A stretch of DNA of 64,000 nt from Anodontia alba (lineage: Eukaryota > Mollusca > Bivalvia > Lucinida > Lucinidae), in the NCBI GenBank assembly GCA_964016985.1, contig OZ024821.1, positions 126,010,075 through 126,074,074 of the forward strand. The letters are read 5' to 3'. Shown in pieces: positions 10,948 through 23,189 of this stretch. Every line of letters begins with the position of its first letter. The stretch's first letter is position 1. Position numbers and translations under genes: made by a program. The notes below the pieces were generated by a model. It was not told where the DNA came from. It did no database searches and saw only the letters and a program-made list of their open reading frames with translations.

Positions 10948-11575
10948 AAGGAAGGAGGTACCCTCCAGATCTATGTGTAGATCGGGAGAGTGATTACATC
11001 ACAGTTGTGTTACAGAGGATTCTTAACACAAGAGTCAAAGATGTATTGTATAGTGTTCTTATTCGTTAAAATTGTATGTCATATTAGTTGAAGACAGACA
11101 TAATTTCATCTTCCACCCAAGATGCCAAGAATAGAAACTCATTATTTCTCTGTTCGAAGATTGAAATGGAGTTCTCTATCAACAATGACTGTATCGATGA
11201 AGTAAGACGGTAATTGGAACTTAACGGATGTAATCTCCCTGGACTGAACCATGGGATATATCCATTATATAAATTGAAAGCTTGTCGGCAGTGACTTAAC
11301 AAGCTCAGTAGTAAATGAATACTCTCGAGTAATCAGGCATATTTGTTACACATTGAAGACCGAGAAATTACTTGTTTAAAAATGTGTCAGTAAAATATAA
11401 ACCTATTAAACACAATGTGAATAGGTCAATCTAACAATTAAAACAAGTTTAACTTATCAAAATGACAATATGAAGATAGATATATATATCGGATCTTATA
11501 TAATATCTCCAATCATTATCAAGTAATCTTTTAATGGCCTATAAACGTAAATGTTTATCGAAATGCCCATTTATA
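10948..11575. other. Unassigned AT-rich intron text
   Basis: No open frame with recognisable protein similarity and no clear repeat structure were seen. It is intronic with respect to EXOC4 and runs up to the left end of the Tc1-type element. Confidence 0.4.
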
Positions 11576-13157
11576 TACTGAAAGGAAAAAGAAACGCAGG
11601 GTAAATTTTATTCCTAAATTTCATTCAAGTTTGAAAAAGTTTGTTAAATATTTTACTATGATTACAAAACGGTACATGTATGGAACAAAAGTTCCAAATT
11701 TCATTGGTTTGTGATCAACAAGTCTCGAGTTATTGAAGTTCATTGGTAGCTACCCCACAAATCTTGAAATCAAAATCAAACTGAAAATTAATATTGGGTG
11801 TGCCCCCCTCTTGCTGCTGTTGCTGACCTAATTCTCCTTTGGATAGAGTTAACCAAAGCATTGACAGTTCGCATCGGGATGTTATTCCATTCATCAATCA
11901 ACACATTCCTTAGTTGTGCGAGAGTTGCGAGGGGATTTCGGCGCTTCCTAACCCTTCTGTCCAGCTCATCCTAAATGTGCTCTATTGGGGTCAAATCTGG
12001 ACTGTACGGTGGCCATGCTAGTGGTGCAATGTTATTGTTTGCCAGGAAATCCTGACAAACTCGGGCAACATGTGGTCGGGCATTGTCCTGCTTCAGAATC
12101 AGATTACTTTGTTGCACAAGCGGGACTGCAACAGGACACAGGACACAAGATCTCATCCCTATTCTTTACTGCGGTCATATTGCCCGCAACAATAATCAAC
12201 TGTGATTTTATCCCGTGAGCAATGCCTCCCCACTCCCAAACTGATCCTGTTCGACAACACAGGCATCTGCAAAGCGTTCTCCGCGATGTCGGTACACACG
12301 ACGTCGACCATCTGCGCGATAGAGAGTGAACCTAGACTCGTCCGTAAAAAGAACTTGTCTCCACTGCCTCATCGGAAATAGCCTGGGCGCATGCGCCGTC
12401 AACCACGCCATACGACGCAACCTACGTGCCTGGGTCAGAGGCAGACCAACGTATGGATGACGAGCTCGAAGACCAATCTCACGCAATCGACTTCCAACAG
12501 TCTTCGGAGAAATTTGTCGATTATGCGTACCTACTGTATTAAGGGCAGTTTCGGTAGCAGTGAGATGACAATTCCGCAAATGTGCCAGACGGATTGTCCT
12601 GTCTTGATATCGCGACGTCACACGTGGACGCCCAGACCGCGGTAGGTCTGCTAAATGCCCTGTCTCCCTTAAACGTCTAACAAGACGTTCAATTGTTGAG
12701 ATGTTAACCCCAAAATGTTTGGCAACTTACTGTTGCCTCTGACCCTGCATCAGCAACGCAATTGCCCTACCCCTCTGAACATCAGTCAATCGTACCATGA
12801 TTGAAAAAAAGTTCAAAGTAGCGTAAAAATGAAAAGAAAAATGGGTAAAAGAATCCAAGAGCGTTGTGTATCGTTGAAATGTACCAAATGGTGTGAGGAA
12901 AGCTTGTGCGGAAGGTTTAAACATGCTTGTTTTCCACGAAATTTTGGCTTTCCGTATTGTCTGTGCAATGCACTGTGTAGTGCACAGTTGAATGATTTCA
13001 CCCACTGGGTAGATAGCACATCAACCAAAGACTTATATACCCGCGGTTCACATTCACAGGACAATCTGTAAAAGTGTATGGCTATAGTAAACACCGTAAA
13101 AAATGGTTAAAATACGAAGGAAAAAACTCTACCCTGCGTTTCTTTTTCCTTTCAGTA
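11576..13157 (-). mobile_element. Tc1-type DNA transposon with broken transposase
   Basis: A 1,582-bp element with 28-bp terminal inverted repeats (TACTGAAAGGAAAAAGAAAC...) flanked by TA duplications at 11574-11575 and 13158-13159. The minus strand encodes a Tc1-like transposase in pieces. The N-terminus is MVRLTDVQRGRAIALL near 12797. The central region contains the first catalytic Asp in LFTDESRFTLY. Later come the second Asp in LKQDNARPHVA and the Glu in YSPDLTPIEHI, a DDE catalytic triad of the DD34E type. It is dead: a TAA follows GQRQQ, frames change before the second Asp, and a stop follows PIEHI where the family usually has Trp. Confidence 0.93.
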
Positions 13158-13162
13158 TAGTA

Positions 13163-14504
13163 CGAGGGATGTTCGAAATGAATTGCTTATTTCTATCTGG
13201 AGACTTCAAATTTCAAGGTAGCCCAAAAGTACTCATTTCATGCCCTCGCAGTCCTCCCCATGGCTAGAAATGCAAAGTTTCAGCAGATGTATCCACTTCT
13301 TGAAGGCGTCACGGTACGCTGATTTGGGCACAGTAATAAGGTACTGATGAATGGCAGGTCCAAGTGCCTGTCGGGACTGGTATTTCCGCCCAGCCAGGAA
13401 TGCTTTCAATTTCAGAAACAAAAAGAAATCACATGGGGCAAGGTCTGGGGAATACTGGGGGTGAGGCAAAACAGTCACTTTTTCTTTCTTCAAAAACGCC
13501 GTAACTATTGCGGAGGTACGAGCTGGGGCATTGTCATGTAGAAGACGGGCATGTTTAAAACCAGTGGCAGGGTGTCGTTTCGGATAATACTTTTTCAGTT
13601 TCTTCAGTACTACGTCTTTTGTAGTACTTTCCGGTGATGCTTTTGCTCTTTTTCACTGGCACTTTTATTGCGACTCCTTCACCAGAGAAGAAGATTGCAT
13701 ACAAAACCTTCTTTGTACTCAAAGAACGTTTGGCAATTATTGGGCGTTTGCTGTGTTTAGTGGCCCAGATCTTATTGCTAATCTTTCTGATGGGCTCAAA
13801 ATAATGGACCCAGGTTTCATCACCTGTGACGACATTGGCAAACTGCTTTTTGTCATATTTTTGAAACATTTGAAGCAGCTTTTTTGGCCACTTTAACCCG
13901 TTGCCTCTTTTGCTCGTCAGTCAACAGATGTGGCACCCATCTAGCAGAAATCTTTCTGACTTTCGAATGCTTCTTCAAAATAAGGTGAACCATTGATAGT
14001 GATATGCCTACCTTTCTAGCAATATCACGAACTGTAAATCTGGCATCTCCTTCAATGATTTCCTTTATTTTGGAAACGATTTCTTTACGAGATGCAGATT
14101 TTGGCCTACCTGATTTTGGTGCATTTTTGATGGACTCTACACCAGACTCAAATTTCTTTTTCCACTGCCGAACTGTGTCATAAGACACACAAGAAGGTCC
14201 AAAAGCAGAAGAAATTTCAGTCATCAGCTTCTCCAAAGAACAACCAAGTTTTGAGCGAGCTTTGATGTAAGCCCGTATTTCATCTTTTTTGTCGACGCTT
14301 CTACCAACCATTTTTACTGCAGTGGTCAATGACTGCGTGTATTCAAATGGCAAATTTTATTTCTTACACTTAGTCTAACATGTACATTTATACACCATTG
14401 TGTAGATATTGAATAGCCCTATATAGGTATGTATTGGTTTTTATCCTGCCCCACGTGGATATCGAGCTAGAGGACAATAAGCAATTCATTTCCAACATCC
14501 CTCG
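13163..14504 (-). mobile_element. mariner transposon with frameshifted transposase
   Basis: A 1,342-bp element with about 30-bp inverted repeats beginning CGAGGGATGTT, flanked by TA at 13161-13162 and 14505-14506. The minus-strand transposase starts at MVGRSVDKKDEIRAY (about 14311). It has a paired helix-turn-helix region (SYDTVRQWKKKF, VRDIARKVGISLSMVHLIL), then VTGDETWVHYFEP (first Asp), LLHDNAPAR (second) and YSPDLAPCDFFLF (third), the DD34D triad of mariner. Two frameshifts break it: one in an A-run near 13885, and another before the second Asp near 13560-13620. Intact ends and length suggest a fairly young insertion. It sits five bases from the end of the Tc1-type element. Confidence 0.93.
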
Positions 14505-15119
14505 TATGTATAATTGTACAACTTCAGGTACATTCCTAATAGTTTAATGAAAAACTAGGAAGATCTGACAGAAGCGTAATTGTGGAACTTCCTAAAATAT
14601 GAAGTTTAATTATATAAGAACTCCATTATAATTTACAAGGACAGTCCATACTTATGACGATATCGATACGTCTTGAATGAATTGTTTTTATATTCAAATA
14701 TAAATATCCATCATCGGATATTAATAAGTTATATTTATAGAACAACATACCTGAGAGAGATCGAGATTTTCAGATTGTATTCTATTACTCGTTAACGGAA
14801 CTTTGAATTCTTTATGACGAGAAGAAGCACTAGCTCCTATACACAGAGCAGACCAAAGATGGAGAATGTAATTATATGGTCCTAACATATTACAGAATAA
14901 TGTAAAACATTTTATTTCGTCACCGTATACTAACTTTTTCGCATTGTCCTAATTGTCGACAAATAAAGGCAGACAATGGAATAACTGATTTAAGACATAA
15001 TTGTCATTGCTGTTTAGAGGAAGTAAACTATTCGTTACGATAATGCCCGTTAGAAAATTTCCTTTTGTATTATACTTTAGGATATATATATTAGATCTAA
15101 AGTATAGATTTATACTTTA

Positions 15120-15121
<2 letters not shown>

Positions 15122-15193
<72 letters not shown>
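15122..15193. repeat. (TA)n microsatellite
   Basis: Uninterrupted TA dinucleotides apart from one AAA interruption. A GGATATATATATTAGATC duplicate just upstream suggests slippage. Confidence 0.98.
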
Positions 15194-15197
<4 letters not shown>

Positions 15198-16754
15198 TCT
15201 ATAGTGTCCATCTGTTTAGATCTAACATAATTATTGGCTGTAAGGTTTCTAAACGGTCCCATAGTCAAATGTTTCATAGGAAGTCAAACTGTATATTTAG
15301 AAATTAGTTTTGCAACTTCTTAAATTATTTTTTTAGATTCAGGCAATAATAATAATGACGTACTGAATTTATTAATGCCTTTACTGATTATTTACCTACT
15401 TCAAGAGTCTGAACAAGATCTGATTGACATGGAATCTTGTTATAGGTGTAAATAACAGAGGAAGTAGAGCTATTTGTAGCATAATATTCCTCCAGAAATT
15501 TGCTTTATATAAGGATTATAAATAATATAGACCTATACTATACGTAGATTAATTCTGACTGTTTATTGGCTGTATAGTTCTTTTATCGTTACCATAGCCA
15601 ATGTGATAAGTTATTATTCTCAGAAGAAGCAATCTTCATTGTAATAAATTCTTAATCTGAAAAGTGAATTATCTGGAACATTTCTCGAGTAAACTAAAAA
15701 GATCCAGAATCTGAGAACTGAACTACCTGGAACATTTCTCACGTAAACTAAAATGATCCAGAATTTAAGTATGGCAAACTAAAAAAATGTATCGAATAGA
15801 ATTTATGCCTTAATATATATATCTTACTAACGATTTACTTTATTCCAGAGTTTGGAAAGGACATGACTAACCTAAACTCTATCAACAGGTATTAATAATT
15901 ACCTACATATAAATCTTATATGGGGCTAATAGCATAATTTACCGCTATTTCCCATATTCTATGAAAAAGAATATGTGCCTCTACTAGACTTCTATGCTAA
16001 TCGTTGTAATCTAGAGAGGATATTTGACTAAGTAACTCTTATTCATATGATACATGCTCAGACAATTTTAAAAACAACTGGTGAGTATGTTTTATTCCAA
16101 TCTATTATACACGAAAGTTACACAATCATAATAATTAAATTCCTGATTATTGAAGGATCAATTATCTTATTCATTTAAATCTATGATACCTTTTATGATA
16201 ATAATATTAAAAGAAAGAAGAGAGGATCAAACACTTCTTTCTTATATCTATACTGATTTCTTAATCTCTATGCTGTTGCGTACCGAGAGCAAGGAGAGAC
16301 TGTGGAAGAAGAAGTAATAATTAAGTTCCGACTATATTTTCCTTCTTTGTATAATACAAGTTAAAATTATGGAGCTCATCCCTTACAATGAGGTCGAATG
16401 AGATGAGGATCCTTAAAGAGGTGATCTCTTTCAAATGTATTAAAGAGAAACATATTAATATTTTTAAAGTATTGTACAATGTTCAATAACAATACTAATC
16501 TTGATAGCATTAAAACTCGTTACATTGCTGACCACTGAATTCAGAATTTGTTTGTAACAGATAATTCTGATTCCTTTATAACTAAAATATATATCTAGAA
16601 TTCTAAGTCTAATTCGGTAATGACTGGACAGAATTCTATGATATAGATGGTTACCAGGTATTAGAACCCAACTTTGTCATTCCATAAACTGTAACCATTG
16701 ATTTGCCTGGTCTATGATGCTCTTTGAGCAGTAATAGATTGTACGGAGACTAGT

Positions 16755-17010
16755 GACTGCTATCCAGTCACTAGTAATCCGATATACTGACCAGTGACTA
16801 ATACCCGATGACTGGTGCCCGGTGAATAGACAACCAGTGAATTATTGACTGGTGAATAATTGTCTGGTGACTGGTTGACCGATGACTGGTTGACTGGTGA
16901 CTGATGACTGGCTGACCGTTGCCTGGTTGACTGGTGCCTGGTGAAGCTGATGTAGATTGACTGGTGTCTGGTTGACTGGTGCCTGGTTGACCGGTGACTG
17001 GTGGACAGAC
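16755..17010. repeat. GACTGGT minisatellite
   Basis: Irregular array built on GACTGGTTGACTGGTG-like units with CCTGGT variants. The minus-strand open frame with repeated APVNQ is a by-product of the repeat, not a gene. Confidence 0.85.
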
Positions 17011-17529
17011 TTTATTGAGTACTTATAGCACCCATAAGACGACACCAGATGGGTCCTACCCTGTGGGGTGGTGTCCCATCAGTAAAGAATTGTCTTATAA
17101 CAGGTATAATATAAAAGGTTGACAATTTCTTTACTAATCAGCTTCCCCACCATAGAAATCTTCAGCCACTTCGCGGTTGGAAGTTCTATCCATACTCTTC
17201 CAGTTATTGCATATCATGTCAATAAATAACCTGGAACAGAAAGAACAAGTTAAATATATATGTTATAATGCACAACTAGCGAACCAAACACAAATGTTGT
17301 GCCAAAAAATATGAGAGTCGCGAAAAGGTATGACGCAAATCAATAATAGCGAGAAATCGAAATATGATTAATTGAAAGTAATAAGATTTTTAGTGAAAGG
17401 AATGAGTACAGAAGACAAGAAAGAGTAGGATTCAGAAAGTTAACCAGGGGAAAAGAAATAAAATACAGATTTCTTTCGTCGATAATAAATCCTTTGTTTG
17501 CTTTCTTGTCCATAGAAAAGAACTGACAG

Positions 17530-17670
17530 GTGATCATTTAAGCGGGAAGAGTTACATCATACAGGTAACTGCCTAAGGGGCCTTCTGGATTAAGACTGTA
17601 TAAACGACTGAACTGTCATTTTTCTGTAGGTGTGAAATACAGAATAGAATAGCACATTATCTATAACAGG
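17530..17670 (-). repeat. Solo fragment of DIRS-type terminal repeat
   Basis: The segment with CTTCTGGATTAAGACT, GACTGAACTGTCATTTTTCTGT and GAATAGCACATTATCTAT is the reverse complement of the terminal repeat at 24433-24830. A related copy in the same orientation as the latter lies at 44282-44590. Confidence 0.65.
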
Positions 17671-17870
17671 GGTGGGAACGATAACTCAACAAAACCGCTG
17701 AAAATGTCCATATTCCCTACCCTCCCTCCACAAAATTACCATATTTCAAAAGCTTGTGTCATGATCAGGACTTTTTATTTTTCAAAAAAAATCATCAAAA
17801 CGGCTGAAAATTCTCATCCCCATCTGTAGGTTAATGTATTGTGCACTTAAAACTTTGTCTTGGCTTACAT

Positions 17871-18161
17871 TTTTTTTGATTGATTGTGTTGGGGTTTAAC
17901 GACACGTCAACCCTTGAGGGTCATTTTGTGTCGTCTCCCAGAGAAAGGGAGAAAAGAGATAGAAGAGAGAGTAGAGGAGATGAAAGAGGGACAGGGAAGA
18001 AAGAGGAACAGGAATGAAAGTGAAGAAACAGAAGAAATAAAAACATTCCCCCTCTACCCTTACCCACTACAAGGATAGCAGGCCTTGCCCAACTGTAAGC
18101 CAATATCAGTTGGACTCCCCAGTGAGATACACAGCACCTTCGCACCACCCGACCACCCCAA
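17871..18161 (-). repeat. Full-length SINE with 13-bp target duplication
   Basis: Bounded by TCTTGGCTTACAT at 17858-17870 and 18162-18174, an exact 13-bp target-site duplication. Minus-strand order: head GGGGTGGTCGGGTGG, TTGGGCAAGGCCTGC region, pyrimidine-rich body, tail CGTTAAACCCCAACACAATC with ATCA repeats. It is non-coding and mobilised in trans by a LINE. Confidence 0.88.
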
Positions 18162-18326
18162 TCTTGGCTTACATACAACTAGCTCCTGAACTCTGCCACT
18201 CAGGACATCACAGCTCAAATGAAGCATTTTTCAACCAAAAGGTAAGAAACTTCTATCAACCAAACAATATTTCTTATTTCTCTGTTAAAACAAGCGGTCC
18301 ATGGGACAGGATTCACTTACCTGATA

Positions 18327-20168
18327 ACAAGAATTCCGCAGAAGGCGTCGTCGCACCTGCTGGGGCAAAAGTCACAGGAGCCACAATCAGAACGTGGTTA
18401 TTAAATAAGTTTATTTTTATTTCATTCTAAGCAGTGCTTAGTTGGAAAATGGGTTGAAAAAATGTAGACAAAGTGCCTAGTGGGGCACATATATTCCAGG
18501 CCAGTGCCATTCCATCTAATGGCTTTATCTTCAGCACCAACTTTTCGTATTATACAGCCCAATGATAATGGAACGTCGATTTAAATGTGTAAAAGTCACT
18601 GGGGCATGAAAAATAGGTCAAGGTCACCGGGTCAAGGTACCTGCCAAGTCAGTACATCAAGGAGAAGCACTATGCAAGATATGGTGGTTGCAGGCCTTAT
18701 ACTTGAGGAGTTATCGAACATCAACGTAAAATATGTCAAATATAGGTCAAGGTCACAAGGTCAAGGTACCTGCCAAGCCAGTACAATGAGGTGAAGCACT
18801 ATGCGAGGTTAGTGGTTGTAGGTCTTATATTTTAAGAGATATCGAACATCAACGTAAAATGTGTCAAAGTCACTGGAGTGCAAAATATAGGTCAAGGTCT
18901 CTGGGTCAAGGTACCTGCCAAATCAGTACAGAGAGAAGAAGCACTATACAAGGCTTGGTGAATGAAGGCCTTATAGTTGAGGACATATGGAAAGGCAAAG
19001 TAAAAGGTGTAAAAATCAATGGAGCGCAAAATATAGGTCAAGGTCACTGAGTCAAGGTATCTGCAGAGGCCGTACATTGAGAAGAAGCATTATGCAAGGT
19101 TCGGTGGTTGTTGGCCTTATAGTTGAGAGGATATTGAATGTCAACGTAAAATGTGTAAAAGGCACTGGAGCGCAAAATACAGGTCAAGGTCACCGGGTCA
19201 AGGTATCTGCCAAGTCAGTACATCTAGGAGAAGCACTATGCAAGGTTTGGTGGTTAGAGGTCTTACACTTGAGGAAATCTGGAACATTGACGTAAGTTAC
19301 GTCAAAGTCACTGCAGCCAAAATATTGGTCAAGGTTACCAGGTCAAGGTATCTGCCGAGTCAGTACATTGAGAAGAAGCACTTTGCAAGGTTTGATGGTT
19401 GTAGGCCTTATAGTTGAGGAGATATCGAAGGTCGACGCAAAATGTGTCAAAGTCACTGGAGCGCAAAATATAGGTCAAGGTCACCGGGTCAAAGTAACAG
19501 CCAAGTCAGTACATCTAGGAGAAGCATTACACAAGGTTTGGTAGTTGTAGGCCTTATAGTTGAGAAGATCTGGAATGTCAACGTAAATTGTGTAAAAGTC
19601 ACTGGAGCGCAAAATATAGGACAAGGTCACTGTGTCAATGTACCTGCTAAGTCAGGATGTCAGGGAGATGTGTCATGCAAGGTATGATGGTTGTTGTAGA
19701 ATTGTAGTTGATTAGAATACTAGCTTTGACATAAATGTCGAACTTCGACATAAATGTTGAGATGACAAACGGACAGACAGATGGACGAACAGAAAAGGGG
19801 ATGCATATGTCGCAAAGCCAGGAGGTCAGGGAGATGTTTCATGCAAGGTTTGATGGTTGTTTAGTCTTGTAGTTGATTAGAATACTAACTTTGACATAAA
19901 TGTCAAACTTCGACATAAATGTTGACAGACGGACAGACGAACAGACAGACAAACGTAAAAGCGGACGCCTATGTCGCAAAGTCAGGAGGTCAGGGAGATG
20001 TTTCATGCAAGGTTTGATGGTTGTTTAGTCTTGTAGTTGATTAGAATACTAACTTTGACATAAATGTCGAACTTCGACAAAAATTTGACAGACGGACGGA
20101 GGGACGGAGGGAATGACAGACAGAAAAGTGGATGCCTATATCGCACCCTGCTACAAGCAGGTGCGACA
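18327..20168 (+). mobile_element. Pearl-like / Helentron-associated element, copy B
   Basis: Homologous to copy A at 4902-6915 from the start (ACAAGAATTCCGC) to the 3' hairpin CGCACCCTGC-loop-GCAGGTGCG at about 20142-20165. The tandem core has about eight 150-165 bp units, followed by three TTGACATAAATGTCGAA blocks each ending in ACGG-type tracts and the AGTCAGGAGGTCAGGGAGATG text. The 5' CGTCGTCGCACCTGCTGG is the inverse of the terminal hairpin arm. No protein is encoded; the many small open frames (repeated YRSRSPGQG and QVSTSRRS text) are translations of the core repeat. Confidence 0.78.
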
Positions 20169-21390
20169 AAAACAGCTATTGCATATCTGCAAATGCCATG
20201 CAGTGATTTTTTAGGCGTGCGTCCTGCGTCCTATACGCATCATTTCACCAGAGGGCGCAAAAAATTAGCCTCGGTGAGTCCACGGGACTCATATAAAACC
20301 TCGAATGTACGTACCTTTTGCTTTTTGAAGTCTACTTTCATTTTCGGAAAAAGCGAATGTGCAAGCGGTGTTTCAGTACAGTGTTTGGTAAAACCCAGTA
20401 CTGGAAGGCATCGTATCTCTACAGTACACCGATTTTACCTTTATGGTCAAATAATCAATACCAAGTTGTCCAGTACCAGAGGAAAACTTAGCAGACACTA
20501 AAGTATTGGTTTTTAGACTGTTGAGATATTTTATCGTAACACCGTTTGATCTTTCATTTGTTGAACATAGAATTGTTTGTTTTTAAAAGAAGAAAAAGAT
20601 GCCCCACTAAAAAGATAATAAAACTAGACCCCAAACAGCAAACACTGTTCGGTCTGCTAGTTCAGCAAAAGCAGACCGACATGGACAGCCAAGGCCTCTC
20701 AGTCTGAGACTGCTGATGATGGCGATCTCGATAACGAAAACTCCCAGTCCCAAACTGAACCCACGTTTTTAGCAAGTTCAGATAAACCAAAGAAACAAAC
20801 TTAAAACTTATTTTCATAGATCATTTGTTTTACAGTCGAGTCAAAGCAGCAGACAAAACAGTCTATGCTTTTAGTTTACAAATATTTGTATGATTATCAC
20901 AGTCCAGTCAAAGCAACAGACAAAAAAGTCTCTGTCTAATCAAACCAGACAAAAATGTCTGCCCTTAATCATGTATCACAGGTATTTGATGATCTATCAC
21001 TAAAATTGAAGTTTTATGAAAACATTTTTACAACTCGGTATGTGAAAACATTTTCTTAACACTTCAGTTTTAATAGACAGTGGTACTATAGTTTCATATC
21101 TCTTGGCAAGTTTTCTGGAAAGAATTTAAGCAACTCAGTCACAACTATTTACTTTTATTGCACATCCAATTAAAATATCAAGAAAGTAATTATAAAACAC
21201 TGTTACACAAGTTTAAATTTAAAGTCTAGGACACAACAAAAAGTTTCACCATGAGTCCCAGGCTGGATGCATGGTTTGCGTTTGGGATGCATGAATTCTG
21301 GACCTAGCGAGTCCCAGGACCCATAAAGGCAAATTTGTAAATAAATCACTGGCCATATAGCTTCTTCCAGTATTGCCAAAGCTGATGCAG
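20169..21390. other. Unassigned interval, partly GC-richer
   Basis: 20200-20520 is noticeably less AT-rich than its surroundings and carries a 145-codon plus-strand open frame (20064-20501) that begins inside the pearl-like element. I do not recognise the protein and doubt that it is real. 20630-20790 has a second short open stretch (KASQSETADDGDLDNENSQ) without recognisable similarity. 20830-20960 repeats CAGTC-AGTCAAAGCA-CAGACAAAA. Nothing else was recognised. Confidence 0.3.
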
Positions 21391-21392
21391 TA

Positions 21393-22945
21393 TACCAAGG
21401 TTCAGCCTCAGAGCTTTCTTAGTTCTGGAGAAGATTTTTAAGTGTTTTATCATATATGGGCATGGCAGCCATCTTGTTTGATGGTCCAAAACCATTTGAA
21501 CAAAATGTCAACATCTTTTAGACAGAAAGCCCTATGTGAAATCTGGTGAAAACTGTTTAAACAGTTTAAGAGAAGAAGACATTTAAAGATTTCATGATTT
21601 TATACAGGTATAGAGCCCTGGGGCAAGGGCAAATAACCCGCAAAATTTTGACAGTAGCTGAACAGGTTTACTACTTTAATCATACATTGTAAGTTTCAGC
21701 CATTAGTCTTTATAATCCATTGAGAAAATGATTCTCAACATTTTCCCCTTACAAATGTATGGGGGCGAAAATTTGACCTTGTCATAAAAGGTCAAAGGTC
21801 AACTTACGACCATAAGTTGAACAAGTTTGGTAGACCTTCAGTCCCCAATGTTATATACCTAGATTCAGCCTAAAAGCTTTCTAGGTTCTAGAGAAGAAAT
21901 TAAAGTGTTTTGACCATATATTGGTAACTAAAAGTTTTAATAATTTAATCATACATAAGTTTCCCCTATTAGTCCTTAACCCTTGTCCTGCTGAATAAAT
22001 TAAGATGCCACGCTCACTTCTAATTTTCAGCCAATCAGGTTATTTGATCCAGATTGTTGCTATAAATTTGCATAGTTGATGGCAAACAGTGCAGATCCAG
22101 ATCAGTTGGCTTCTTCAGAACCCAACTGATCTGGATCTACACTGTTTGCAAAACAGGGTATATCCGGTTTCAGCAGGACAAGGGTTAATATATTTAAGAA
22201 AATGACTTTTCAACATTGCATGGCGGTGCAAATTTGACCTTGTTATAAAAAGATCAAAGGTCAAACTTCCATCATCATTTGAACTGGTAGACCTTGAGTC
22301 CCCAATGCTATATACCAAGATTCAGCCTCAAAGCTTTCTTGGTTCTGGAGAAGAGGATTTTTAAGTGTTTTTACGGTATATGGGCATGGCAGCCATTTTG
22401 TTCAATGGTGCGGAACCATTCAAACAAACTGACAATCCCTTTGGACAGATAGACCCATGTGAAATCTGGTGAAAACTGCTCAAGCTGTTTCAAATAGGAC
22501 ATTTAAAAATTACACAGTTTGATACATGTATATAGCCCAGAAGCAGGGCAGATAACCCCAACGGGACAAAATTTTGCTTGTAAGTAATAAGTTTTATTTA
22601 TCTAATCATAAATTTTAAGTTACAGCATAAGTATTTAAATCATTTTGAGAAAATGACTTTTCAACATTTTCCCAATATAAATGCATTGGGAAGCTAATTT
22701 GATTTTGTGGTAAAAGGTCAACTTACAATCATAATTTATACTAATTTGGTAGAGTCCCTGATGCTATGTACCAAGATTCAGCCTTAAACCTTTCTTGGTT
22801 CTTGAGAAGAAGATTTTTAATAGCTTTCACCATATATGGGCATGGCTGCATTCTTGATTAATGGATTGTGGCCATTTGAACAAATTTTCAATCGAACTTT
22901 AACAGAAGGCTCCACATGAAGTTTTCTGGTTTTTCATTTACCATC
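21393..22945. repeat. Tandem repeat, about 455-bp unit
   Basis: Units start near 21393, 21855, 22312 and 22765, each with TATACCAAGATTCAGCCT, TTTCTTGGTTCTGGAGAAG, CATATATGGGCATGGC and CATTTTCCC-ATAAATG text. The second unit is shortened and interrupted by a piggyBac-like MITE (21980-22184). A single diverged unit lies at 1-290 and a remnant near 28200. Confidence 0.8.
21980..22184. mobile_element. piggyBac-like MITE, copy 1
   Basis: A 205-bp element with inverted ends CCCTTGTCCTGCTGAA flanked by TTAA on both sides (21976-21979, 22185-22188). TTAA plus CCCT is the piggyBac signature. The interior has its own hairpin (GATCCAGATCAGTTGG... inverted). Related copies are at 40483-40688 and 42409-42613. 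Confidence 0.85.
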
Positions 22946-23110
22946 CTTTATCCTCACGTTTTCATTTCCCAGTAAGATGCTTCTAATGAGAAATCACAAT
23001 TTTGTGCAGAAATAAGTAAAATTTCAACACTTTTTGGTTGAAAAGAGAAGAGCTTTATCTGAAACATGTCAATGATATGTGAAGCTATTGGGTTTTACAC
23101 TATTACATAC

Positions 23111-23187
23111 CTCTTTTCTTGACTGGAGTTCAACTTTAAGATCTCTCAGTGCTTCTACATTGCACAAATTACTCTCACATTTTGCCA
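23111..23187 (-). CDS. EXOC4: EXOC4 coding exon
   Basis: A 77-nt exon with acceptor ...TGTTACAG and donor GTATGT. It contains NVEALRDLKVELQSRK, matching QVEGLSDLRLELHSKK of vertebrate Sec8. It ends in phase 0, which fits the phase-0 start of the exon at 8766-8909, 14.2 kb away. Confidence 0.95.
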
Positions 23188-23189
23188 CT

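Larger units (their letters stand above)
14507..17240. other. AT-rich unassigned intron stretch
   Basis: About 2.7 kb without recognisable genes. It holds a long TA microsatellite (15122-15193), a 57-bp tandem duplication at about 15651-15764 (units contain CTGGAACATTTCTC and GTAAACTAAAA), and a GACTGGT minisatellite (16755-17010). Uniformly high AT content and lack of similarity suggest an old degraded mobile element, but I cannot classify it. Confidence 0.4.

Noticed and set aside
16842..17045. 67-codon open frame rich in APVNQ
   Set aside because: Product of the GACTGGT minisatellite.
18585..19687. Several plus-strand open frames with repeated YRSRSPGQG and QVSTSRRS text
   Set aside because: They translate the tandem core of the pearl-like element in different frames; the same text appears at 5372-6117. 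No gene structure.
20064..20501. 145-codon plus-strand open frame
   Set aside because: Starts inside the pearl-like element, has no recognisable domain and no supporting splice signals or similarity.
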